Shown piece after piece: positions 1 through 8,900 of a stretch of 11,379 nt of DNA. The notes beneath the pieces were generated by a model. That model saw only the letters and a list, made by a program, of their open reading frames with translations. It searched no databases and was not told the DNA's origin. Positions within the stretch are counted from its first letter, which is position 1. Every line of letters begins with the position of its first letter. The position numbers and the translations under genes were made by a program. Source of the stretch: an uncultured Propionivibrio sp. (lineage in GTDB: Bacteria; Pseudomonadota; Gammaproteobacteria; Burkholderiales; Rhodocyclaceae); contig CALHZD010000102.1 of NCBI GenBank assembly GCA_938040985.1, forward strand, positions 1 to 11,379, given 5' to 3'.

Positions 1-8
1 CGTGCGCT

Positions 9-29
9 GAGATGCCCTAAATACGCGGG
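9..29 (+). repeat. 21-bp direct repeat, copy 1
   Basis: This is identical over 21 bp to 304-324: GAGATGCCCTAAATACGCGG followed by G. The two copies lie about 295 bp apart and enclose the inverted-repeat element. Identity ends abruptly on both sides of the copy. Confidence 0.9.
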
Positions 30-62
30 GTTCAGGACGTCCATATTTGAGACGCCTAAAAC

Positions 63-174
63 ATAGCGGCTTGACTTTGCCAAAAGACAAGGCGGCGAGC
101 CGCAGACAGTATGAGTAATACGGCAAAGCCAGGCCAACACAGCAACGCGGTGTTTTGGCAAAGGAAGCCGCTAT
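63..174. mobile_element. Correia-like MITE (112 bp) with terminal inverted repeats
   Basis: The left end (63-85) begins ATAGCGGCTT and continues to TTTGCCAAAA. The right end (153-174) is its reverse complement except for a three-for-two base difference in the middle, giving terminal inverted repeats of 22-23 bp. TA occurs at matching positions (64-65 and 172-173), as expected for a TA target duplication. From memory, Neisseria Correia repeat enclosed elements (CREE) are about 105 or 155 bp, start TATAGTGGATT, duplicate TA, and carry a core with ACAAGGCGACGAAGCCGCAG...ACAGTAC...TAGTACGGCAAGGCGAGGCAAC. Here 87-105 reads ACAAGGCGGCGAGCCGCAG and is followed by ACAGTA, TACGGCAA and a GCCAGGCCAAC segment in the same order. 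The element has no coding capacity, so it would be a non-autonomous relic or a MITE moved by a transposase elsewhere. The inverted-repeat structure is seen directly. The Correia relationship is inferred from remembered consensus. Confidence 0.75.
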
Positions 175-257
175 CAATCACTCCGGAGATGCCCGTAAAT
201 AAAGGCGCTCCGGGCAGATGCTCTGAAACCCTTATGAATGAATGGCTGGTGGGCGGG

Positions 258-294
258 TGCTCTGAAATGCCCTATTTACAAGGGCTTTGGAGCA
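258..294. repeat. Imperfect hairpin within the repeat cluster
   Basis: The arms TGCTCTGAAATGCCCT (258-273) and AGGGCTTTGGAGCA (281-294) pair around a 7-base loop, with two single-base bulges and one G-T pair. The left arm shares TGCTCTGAAA with 219-228. A longer alternative pairing joins 217-233 with 280-296 (14 of 17 positions). Lying about 90 bases beyond the pbpC stop, the hairpin could protect or end the operon transcript. It has no T tract, so it is not a classical terminator. Confidence 0.5.
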
Positions 295-303
295 TCCTCC
301 TTG

Positions 304-324
304 GAGATGCCCTAAATACGCGGG
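304..324 (+). repeat. 21-bp direct repeat, copy 2
   Basis: This is an exact copy of 9-29. Just upstream, 292-310 forms an imperfect palindrome (GCATCCTCCTTGGAGATGC), so this copy starts inside a small dyad. It lies 60 bases beyond the pbpC stop on the operon's transcript side. Confidence 0.9.
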
Positions 325-383
325 CAGGCGTCGGTGATTGGCGGAGTAGGCGTGTAGGCGGCAGCGCCGGGTCATGCAGGAAT

Positions 384-2942
384 TCAGCGCGAGCGCGGGG
401 CGTCGGCGACGGCAAAGGCGCCGCGCACTTCGATGCGCACGGTGTCGAGCAGCGCGCCGCGCCGGCTGTACAGCTCGATGCGGTGCCTGCCCGGCAGCGG
501 CAGCCAGGCCTGCGTATGTCCGTGACCGACAGGCTTGCCGTCGATTTTCCATTGTCCGTTGCCGATGTTGGCGCGCAGGAGCAGACGTTGCCGCTTCGGC
601 GGAATATCCGGATCGAGCGCGAGAATGGTGCCGTCGGCGGGGGCTTCGATACGTCCGGCAGGTTCGCCCGCGCCGTCTGCGCCAGCGGCTTGTTGCGCAT
701 GGGCGGGCGCGGCAAAAACGGCCTGCTGCGTACCGGCGATAAACCATTCGTTGCGCGGCGGTTCGATGGCCGTATCCGTCGGAGCGCCCGTGCCCGTCCG
801 TTCGGGCGGCAGGGAAAAGCGCACCGGCGCGCTGACGACGCCCGCCGGCGGCGCAGGCGGCAGGCTGGGCGTGGCGCGATGCAGGTAACGCATGATCGCC
901 GCCCAGACCGGCGCGGCGCCGCTGACGCCGCTGACGCGGTGCATCGGATCGCCGCGCGCATTCCCGACCCAGACGCCGACGGTGTAGCGCCGGCTCCAGC
1001 CGATCGCCCAGTTGTCGCGCATGTCCTTGCTGGTGCCGGTTTTCACCGCGCTCCAGAAAGGCGTGCGCAGCAGGCTGTTGACGCCGAAGGTCGGGATGCG
1101 GGCGTTGTTGTCGGAGAGCAGCTGCCCGACGATGAAGGCTGCTTCCGGCATCACGGCGGGCGTGTTTGGAGAGTCGGGTTTTTCGGGCGCGCGCGCTGCC
1201 TGCGGCGTGATGGCGCGGCCGGACGCGGCGGAATCGCCGGCTGGTTGCAGGCGGATGTTGCTGTAACGCCCGCCATTGGCGAGCGCGCGATAAGCGTTGG
1301 TCATGTGCAGCAGACTGATTTCCGGGCTGCCCAGGGCAAGGCTGTAGCCGTAATAATCGCCGGGATGCGGCAGCGCAATGCCCAATCGCCCAAGCTGACG
1401 GGCAAAGGGATTGACGCCGACCATGCCGATGGCGCGCACGGCCGGAACGTTGAGCGAAGCGGCCAGCGCCTGGCGTACCGAGACCCAGCCGCGAAAGTGA
1501 CGGTCGTAATTCTGCGGGATGTAAAGGCCGCCTGAGGTGGCAATGACAGCAGGCGAATCGTCAAGTAGCGAGGCGGCGGTCAGGCGCTTTTCGGCAATGG
1601 CCTGTGCGTACAGAAAGGGCTTGAGCGTCGAGCCGGGCTGGCGCGGCGCCGTGACGAAGTCCAGATCGGGGGCGCTGCTTAGCAGGCCGCTGCTGCCGAC
1701 CCAGGCGAGCGTTTCGCCGCTTTCGTTGTCGAGCACCAGCACGGCGCCGTCCTGCACGTGGCGGCCGGCCAGTTCGCGCAGCTGGCGGTGCAGTTCGGCC
1801 GTGGCCAGACGTTGCAGCGGCGCCGAAAGCGCACTGCGCAGTCGCGTCCCCGGCGCGCCCTCCGTCAGCAGGCGGCGGGCGAGGTGCGGCGCGATGCCCT
1901 CGCTGGGCGCCCAGCGCCGGTGCTGCATGGCGCTGGCGGCGAACAGGTGGAGCTTCCCGCAGCCGGGGTCATCGTCATTGCCGCTGCTTTTGCCGGTTTG
2001 CGCCGTTTCCGTCTTATCCGGCGACGCCGGCGCGTCCCGGTCTTCTTTGCCGGTCGCCGTCTGGCGCATCTGCGCGAGCAGCAGGCAAGCGCGTCGGGAA
2101 ACCGTCTTCACCGGCGCGTTGGGCGATCGCACCAGGGCGGCGGCCAGCGCGGCTTCCCGCGCGTCCAGCCCATGCGCCGCCTTGTTGAACAACGAACGGC
2201 TCAGGGCGTCGATGCCGACCGTATCGCCGCGAAACGGCACCAGATTGAGATAGGCTTCGAGAATCTGGTCTTTACGCCAGCGTCCGTCCAGCAGGCGTGC
2301 GGCGGCCGCCTGGCCGAATTTCTGCAATAGCGTGCGGCCGCGCCGGCCTTGCCGCAAATCTTCGTCGATCAGTCCGACGAGCTGCATGCTGATGGTCGAA
2401 GCGCCGCGCGTCTTTTCATTCCACAAATTGCCCCAGGCCGCCGCGCTGACGGCGCGCCAGTCGACGCCGCTGTGTTCGTAGAAACGTTTGTCCTCGCTGA
2501 GGAGGATGGCCAGGCGCAGCGCCGGCGAAATATCCGCCAGCGCGACCCATTCGCCGCGCCGTTCGTGGGGATTGATGCGCAGACGGTGAATGACTTCGCC
2601 GTGGCGGTCGAGCAGAAACGATTCGGATGAGGTGAAATCCTGCTTGACTTCGTCGAAGGTCGGCGTATCCAGTCCCGTAGCTAGCCCGATGACCGGCAGG
2701 CACAGTCCTCCCGCCAGCAGCAGGGCGCGCAGCGCAACGAGAAGTTTGTGCTGCGCGGCGATGGTGAACGGTGTCCGCTGCGCCTGTTTTCGTGCCAGCC
2801 GTTTGACGCTGATGACCCGTCCGTCCGTCCGCCCCGCGCCGGCTTGCAATGAAGGCAGCGTGTGGGGCGGCGGCCGGAGCGGGGCGGGCGGAGCGGGGGC
2901 GTGAAGACTACGGATTGGCTTGCTCCACGCGCACCGGTGCAT
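384..2942 (-). CDS. pbpC: Penicillin-binding protein 1C (bifunctional peptidoglycan glycosyltransferase/transpeptidase)
   Basis: This is a class A PBP of the 1C type: it polymerises lipid II and cross-links peptide stems at the periplasmic face of the inner membrane. Numbered from the ATG at 2942, a membrane segment covers about 67-89. The GT51 domain follows with its motifs in order: SEDKRFYEHSGVD (catalytic Glu150), GASTISMQL and RKDQILEAYLNL. The transpeptidase has STLK (nucleophile Ser438), SLN (Ser496) and KTGTS (Lys634). The C-terminal region (about 770-852) matches the BiPBP_C domain typical of PBP1C. A hydrophilic low-complexity stretch (about 293-332, rich in K, D, T and S) sits between the GT and TP domains and looks longer than usual. 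The start is uncertain. ATG at 2972 and ATG at 2942 both overlap the upstream macroglobulin gene, and TTG at 2849 would remove a proline-rich segment. None has a clear ribosome site, so translation is probably coupled to the upstream gene. No catalytic residue is missing. Confidence 0.95.
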   Translation of the reverse strand: MHRCAWSKPIRSLHAPAPPAPLRPPPHTLPSLQAGAGRTDGRVISVKRLARKQAQRTPFTIAAQHKLLVALRALLLAGGLCLPVIGLATGLDTPTFDEVKQDFTSSESFLLDRHGEVIHRLRINPHERRGEWVALADISPALRLAILLSEDKRFYEHSGVDWRAVSAAAWGNLWNEKTRGASTISMQLVGLIDEDLRQGRRGRTLLQKFGQAAAARLLDGRWRKDQILEAYLNLVPFRGDTVGIDALSRSLFNKAAHGLDAREAALAAALVRSPNAPVKTVSRRACLLLAQMRQTATGKEDRDAPASPDKTETAQTGKSSGNDDDPGCGKLHLFAASAMQHRRWAPSEGIAPHLARRLLTEGAPGTRLRSALSAPLQRLATAELHRQLRELAGRHVQDGAVLVLDNESGETLAWVGSSGLLSSAPDLDFVTAPRQPGSTLKPFLYAQAIAEKRLTAASLLDDSPAVIATSGGLYIPQNYDRHFRGWVSVRQALAASLNVPAVRAIGMVGVNPFARQLGRLGIALPHPGDYYGYSLALGSPEISLLHMTNAYRALANGGRYSNIRLQPAGDSAASGRAITPQAARAPEKPDSPNTPAVMPEAAFIVGQLLSDNNARIPTFGVNSLLRTPFWSAVKTGTSKDMRDNWAIGWSRRYTVGVWVGNARGDPMHRVSGVSGAAPVWAAIMRYLHRATPSLPPAPPAGVVSAPVRFSLPPERTGTGAPTDTAIEPPRNEWFIAGTQQAVFAAPAHAQQAAGADGAGEPAGRIEAPADGTILALDPDIPPKRQRLLLRANIGNGQWKIDGKPVGHGHTQAWLPLPGRHRIELYSRRGALLDTVRIEVRGAFAVADAPRSR

Positions 2943-5900
2943 TGGGCGTTGCGCCGAAGACTTCCGGCGCATACAGCGCTTCGGCCCGCGTCGGCGGCAG
3001 GTTGAAGTTGCCGGCGTTGTTCAGGCGCACCGTGTATTCGATGACGGTTTTACCCTTGGGCAGGTGTTCGTAATAGGCTCGGTAGGCTTCAAAACTGCGC
3101 TCGACGAAGGCCAGCCAGCCTCTGCCGCCGCTTTGTTCATCGCCGGTGGCCAGCGCCGAGTCGCGTCCCAGGCCGCTGCCGAGCAGGGTTGCGCCGCCAG
3201 GCACCGGATCGGTGAGAACCACCCAGGTCATGTCGGCGGCCGCATTGATTTCAAGCCGGACGCGCCAGACATCCCCGCGCGTCACCTTGCCCTTGACGGC
3301 CTGCTGCGTCGGCGTCACCGTCTTTTTGATGGCGTAGCCGGCGGCAAGCGGCGCTTTGAGCGGCACGGCGGCCAGCGCCTGCACCGTTGCCCACGGCTTG
3401 CCGCTGCCCTGTTGCCGCATCGTCAGCGTCGCCGGCTTGCCGCCGCCTGCGCTTGTCCAGGGCAGCAGCGCGCTGTTGTTGATGTACGACTGCGCCCCCG
3501 GCATCGCCCCGTACCCGGCCTGCGCGGTGGCCATCTTGCCCAGCGTGTCGCCGGTTTCCGGCGCGCGCGTCACCTTGCTCCAGTCGATCGTTTCCTCTTT
3601 GCCGCCCAGACTGATGCGCGTCTGGCCGGCGACGGGCGCGGTTTCGGTTTTTGCGGCAAAGCGCTCGATGGCCAGACCGCCCCACAGATTGGCGTTGGTG
3701 GTTGCCCAGGTGCCATGTTTTTGGCGGGCGAGCAGGCCGACGGCCAGCGCCGGCAGGTCGTCCTTCCACGCCGGATCATCGAGTACGGCGAGCATCAGGC
3801 GCGCGCCATTGACATCGCCGTTGACCATCAGCCACCACCAGTAGTCATCGCGCTCGGTGCTGAAAACCAGTTGAGTTCCCTGGTAGCTCAGACGGCTGCG
3901 CAGGATCTGCATGGCTTCCTCGTAGCGGGCGTTGCGTTCCGGAATGCCGGGCGTGCGTTGCAGGATGCTGACCCAGTCGATCAGCGCGTGCGTCGGCCAT
4001 TCATTCGGCGCGATCGTCAGGCTGGTCAGCATGCGTGCCTGCAAGCGCCCGTAGCGCGACAGCGCTTCGAGCGCGGCGAGCTTGCGCGGGTCGCGGTCGG
4101 CGCGCGGGCTCCAGAATTTGCGCTCGATTTTGCCTTCGACGAAGCGGGTTAGCCCGGCCAGCATGCGGTCGCGCTGGGCGGCCGGCAGCTGCCAGGCGGG
4201 GTCGATCTTGCCCGCTTCGTGCGCCACGGCCAGCAGGTAGGCGGTCAGCGTATCGCTGCCGCGCGCCGGGCCGTCCGTCTGCGGCGGGAAATAGCTGGCC
4301 AGGCCGTCGGCATCAAGGTAGGTCGGCAGATCGTCGAGGATGGATTGCCAGCGCGCCTTGTCGCGCAGGCCGATGGCCTTGCTGGTTTTTTGTTCCAGAC
4401 AGGCAAACGGGTAGTTGGCGAACCAGTCGCGCACGCTCGGCAGGCTTTCGGCCAGCGAAGGCTGTAGCGTGACCTTGAGGCCGCCGCGCGCGACTTTGCC
4501 GGCCGGTTCGCTCAGGCTGCCCGGCGGCGGCGCAAAGTCGATCTGCTGCCCGTCGACCTGCGCCAGCATCGCCTGCTGCACGGTGACGGGCGTGGCCGGG
4601 ACAATGCGCTGGCTGATCTTCAGCGCGTCGGTCGCCCGGCTGCCGGCCGTATCCTTGGCGCTGATTTCCCAAAGGATTTCCTGTGTGCGGGTGAAGGCGA
4701 GCTGCACCGGGGCGGTCACCTCCCAGGCGATTTCCTGCGCGCCGTCTGCGGGAAGGGTGACCGTCTGCGGCTTGAGTTCAAGCAGCGTGGCGCGCGGTGT
4801 CACGTCCACCTTCATTTCCTTCCGGGTGGTGTTGTGCAGGGTGATTTGCGCGCGGAACTGGTCGCCTTCGCGCACCAGCGGCGGCAGGCCGCTGACAATT
4901 TGCAGATCCTGCGTGGAACGGATGCTCGTTTCGCCGGTGCCAAAGCGGTCCAGGCCGCTGTCGGCTATGGCGACGATCTTGAAGCGGGTCAGCGCATCGT
5001 TGAGCGGTACGCTCAGTTTGGCTTGCCCGTTGGCGTCGAGCTTGACCCGCGGATTCCACAGCAACAGAGTGTCGAGCAGTTCGCGCGTCAGCCCCGTGCC
5101 GCCGCCGCCGCCGGCGGCGACAGCCTTACGACCATAGTGGCGGCGGCCGACGATTTCCATCTGCGCCGTGGCCGTCTGAACGCCCCAGGCGCGCGGCTGG
5201 TACATGGCGTGCAGCAGATCCCAGCTCCGGTTGGGGAGCAGTTCGAGCAGAGCCTGATCGACGGCGGCGACGGCGACTTCCGCATTGGCGGCCGGCTTGC
5301 CGTCCGGCAGGCGCACGTCAATCGTCACCTGCGCCTGCTCGCGCACCTGATAATTTTCCTTGTCGGCCTTGACGTCGACTTTCAGGGCGCGGTCCGTAAG
5401 GCCGACTTCAATTTCCGCCATGCCAAGGCGATAGGCCGGCTTGCTCAGGTCGACCAGCGCCGTCGGCGCGGCGTATTCCTTGCTGTCGTAGCGGAAAGCC
5501 TGCCACCATTCGCGGGGCGACTTGAAGCCCCAGGTAAAGAAGCTGTACCAGGGAACTTCGTACAGACGGCCGCGCAGCGCCAGGACGCTGACGTAGACGT
5601 TCGGCCCCCATTCCGGACGGATCTTCAGTTCCACCGTCGGATCCTGGCCGGTCAGCGTGACAATTTCGCTGTGCAGGATGCCTTCGCGTTCGACCGTCAG
5701 CAGCGCCGTGGCGCGACGGAAGGGCATGCGCACCTGGAGTTTGGCGGTTTCGCCCGGCTGATAGGCGCGTTTTTCCGGCAGGAGGTCCATGCGGTCGTGG
5801 TCTTCGCCGCCCCACCAGATTTCGCCCTGGCGCGTGACGGTCACGCTTGTACTGGCTTCGGAAGTCTTGCCTTTGTCGTCGCTGGCGGTGGCGATCAACT

Positions 5901-8900
5901 CAATTTCGCCCGCCTCGGCGATTTTGACGTTGCAAAGCAGCAGTCCGCGGCTGTCGCTGCTGCCGCTGCACACACTGCCCAGGTCCTTGACGCTTTGCTG
6001 GTTGTCGTAAGAATAGAAGCCGCCGACCAGGCGCTTGCGGCTGGTCACGGTCGTGTGCGCGACGGCGCGCACGTTGAGTTTGGCGTTCGCTTTCGGCGTG
6101 CCGTCGGTATTGAGCGCCAGCGCCTGAAGCTTCAGATCCTTGTTGACCGATACCCAGCCTTCGGTCTTGATGCCGGCGACGACGGCCGCCGGCCAGATGC
6201 GCTGCCGGCTTTGCAGGCTTTGGATTTCACCGTTGGGATCGCTGTAGCTCGCTTCGAGCGTGATGTCCAGCGGCGCGTCGCTGGCCGGAATGTTTTCGAT
6301 GGACAGTTCGCCGCTGCCGTTCTTGTCGAGCTTGAGCGCCAAACGGTCGGCGAGCAGGCGCGTACCGCCCGAATCCTCCGCATTGCCATCCTCTTCCTCT
6401 TCCTCTTCCTCGTCCGTCTCATGACGCCAGCGCCGCGTCTTGCCGAAAGAAAATTCATCGCGGCCGGGGAAGTTGACCCAACCCGGCGAACTGCTGGCCG
6501 ACACGTGCACCGGCAGGCCGCTGGCCGCGCCACCGTTGATGTAGGCCAGCTGCACGCGCACGGGCAGCTTGTTCAGCGCCGCGAACGGCGGCTTATCGAC
6601 GGGGACGATGCTGCCGGTCATCGTCGGCAGGCGGAATTCTTCGACGCGGAAGCTGCCGCTTTCCAGCCAGACCTCGCCATTGTTTTGGTCTTTGCCGGTC
6701 AGCGTGATCTGGTACTCGCCGAGCTTGGCGTTCTTCGGGATCGGCCATTCACTGACGGCGCTCTGGCCGCCGCCGGCGTTGGCCTGCCATTGCAGCGGCA
6801 GTTCGACTTTTTCACCACTGCCCAGGTGCGTGATACGCAGCACATCCGGCGTCGCGGATGCGGCCGTAAGGCCTTGCAGATTTTCGGCGCGCAGGTAGTG
6901 CTTCATGGAGACCGTTTCGCCGGCGCGGAACAGGCTGCGGTCAAGCACGCTGTGCGCGCGCAGATCAAAGGTTCCCCGTTCGCTGGTCGGCGCGTTGAAA
7001 CGCCAGGTTTCGATGCCGCGATCCCAGTCGCTCCAGACAAAGGCCATGTCTTGCACGCCGTTGGCGTCGGCGGCGCGGGCGCTGACGAAGAGCGCATCGC
7101 CGTAGCCGGTTTCTTCGCTGTTGCATTCGGGAGCGTTGATGGCGGCGGGCGATTGCCAGATGCCCTGCTCGTTGGTTTGGCCGTTGACCAGCGGCTTGCC
7201 ATCGCAGCTGCTGATGGCGACCTGCGCGTTGGCGACGGGCTTGCCGTCGTCCAGCCGCGTCACCCAGACTAGCGCGTTTTCCCGCCCGCGCTTGAAATGT
7301 ACGCCGAGGTTCGTTACCAGGGCGCTGGTGCGCACGTACATCGGATGTTTGCCGTAACGCGTGTCAAGCAGGCTTTCGCCGAGTAGCGAAGAGGCGACTT
7401 CCAGTACGTGGAAGCCGGGCTGCATGGGAATGCCGATGACTTCGAACGGCCGTGGAGACGCCGCGGCGGCTTTTCCGTCTACGGGAACGGCTTGTGTCTG
7501 TACGCCGGGAATTTTAGCCAGCAGGGAAATAGCGCGGGTTTCGACGTCGCTGTCGTCGATGCGCGGCAGCTCTTCTTCCGGCGAGCCTTTGGCCGGTTTG
7601 GGGACCGGCGGCGGCAAATTGCTGGCGTTGTCCTGGGCGGCTTGCTGGCGGGAGACGATGCTTTGGTTCTGGTAACGCTGGATTTTTCGGTACCAGCGGA
7701 TGATGTCCGCATCGGAGGTTAGCGTCAGTGTGCGCAGGTTGGCTTCCAGTTTGGCGTTGCCGGAGGCCTGGACGGCCTCGCCCGACTCGACGTTGCGCAG
7801 GCTGACCGGCAGCAGCGCCGGGCCGTTTTTGCCTTCGGCAAAGCGTTCGATGATGCCAAAGTCGGTCGAAGCGAACTTGACCAGCGGCGGCATCGGGCCG
7901 GTTTTGACGGTCAGCGGAAAGCTGTCGGCATTGCGCAGGGTACGACCGGCGTCGTCGCGCAGATCGGCAGGCAGAACGATCTGCATGCTGGCCTGCTCGG
8001 GGAACAGCGCCTTGAAGCTGACCGTGGAAACATCGCTACTTTTCGCTTCATCGCTGCTCAGGCTGGGAGAAAGGTCTTCCTTGCCGGTTTTCAGGAGGAT
8101 TTTTTTCGCCTGTTCGACGGGAATCGGGCTGTTGAAGCTTAGCGTCAGCGGGCGGATCGGCAGACAGGCGGCTTGCGCGTTCGGGCGCTCGCAGCTGAAT
8201 TCGGCCTCGAAGGGCGGGCGGACGTTGAAGCCGTATCTTCTCGGCCTCTTGTTGATCAGGCCGCCTGCGCTGCGGTATTCGCCGACGTGGAGCGTCACGG
8301 CCGCCTTGGCGGGCAGGGTGCGGTTGCAGCGCAGCAGTACGTAGCGGTTCGGCTGCTGTTCGGCCGTTTTGGCGAACCAGCGGGTGGAGAGGATATCCGT
8401 GCGCTCTTTACCTTCAACCAGCACTGTCGGTATGGTTTCGCCGATGCCTTCGACCTGGCAGCGGCTGGTCGCCTGCACGCTGGCGGCGTTGACGTCGCCG
8501 TTGAAATTGAGGATGAAAATCTGCGCCTCGTCGATTTGACCGCTCGGCATGAGATAGCGGATAAACGGCGCGCCCGTTCTGAACTGGACGACGCCCGGCG
8601 GCAGCGCTTCACCCTTCGGCGATTTGAAGCCGGCGATCGCTTTGGCCGTGCAGCGAACGTCAGGCGGCAGATCGTCGTCAAAATCGGCCGCCCAGGTTTT
8701 AGCATTGCGCCAGGCGGCATGGTGGGCGGGGATTTTCACTTTGGCGTTACCGCTCTCGCAGGCGATCGTATACGGGGCGGGCGCGCCGGGCTGACCGGCG
8801 GTGACGGCTTCGGTGTCGAACTGCACCACAAACTGCCTGATCCGGGAAACCTCGCCCTGCGGTGTGATGCGGACGGGCTTGAGCGCCAGCGCCGGTGCGC

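Larger units (their letters stand above)
1..383. other. Gene-free repeat-rich region downstream of pbpC
   Basis: I see no supportable gene here. The only open frames are the edge of a pbpC shadow. The stretch is built of degenerate copies of a motif that reads on the minus strand as TATTTAGGGCATCTC, found near 9-29, 49-60, 185-200, 258-277 and 304-324. A Correia-like inverted-repeat element sits among them at 63-174. Base composition is lower in GC than the operon to the right. No classical GC hairpin followed by a T run is visible after the pbpC stop on the minus strand, so transcription may end by Rho or at one of the repeat hairpins. The array may continue beyond the left edge of the window. 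Confidence 0.75.

Noticed and set aside
1..330. CRISPR array from the recurring short motif
   Set aside because: The copies are degenerate, occur in both orientations, and are spaced irregularly (about 24 to 48 bases after removing the inserted element). No constant repeat with unique spacers is present and no cas gene is seen.
111..1535. 474-codon plus-strand open frame overlapping the repeat element and pbpC
   Set aside because: It begins inside the inverted-repeat element and runs antisense through the transpeptidase domain of pbpC. Its composition is Arg/Ala-rich and no domain is recognised.
5171..5180. Exact Neisseria DNA uptake sequence core GCCGTCTGAA
   Set aside because: There is only one exact copy in more than 11 kb, inside the macroglobulin coding sequence and without the usual AT or AG prefix. 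Near matches (for example 3887-3895) are also coding. A Neisseria genome should show several, so this is not evidence of uptake or of the genus.
4834..7272. 812-codon plus-strand open frame opposite the macroglobulin gene
   Set aside because: It is a typical antisense shadow in high-GC coding DNA: Arg/Gln/Ala-rich composition, no recognisable domain, no ribosome site, and fully covered by a gene with strong family motifs.
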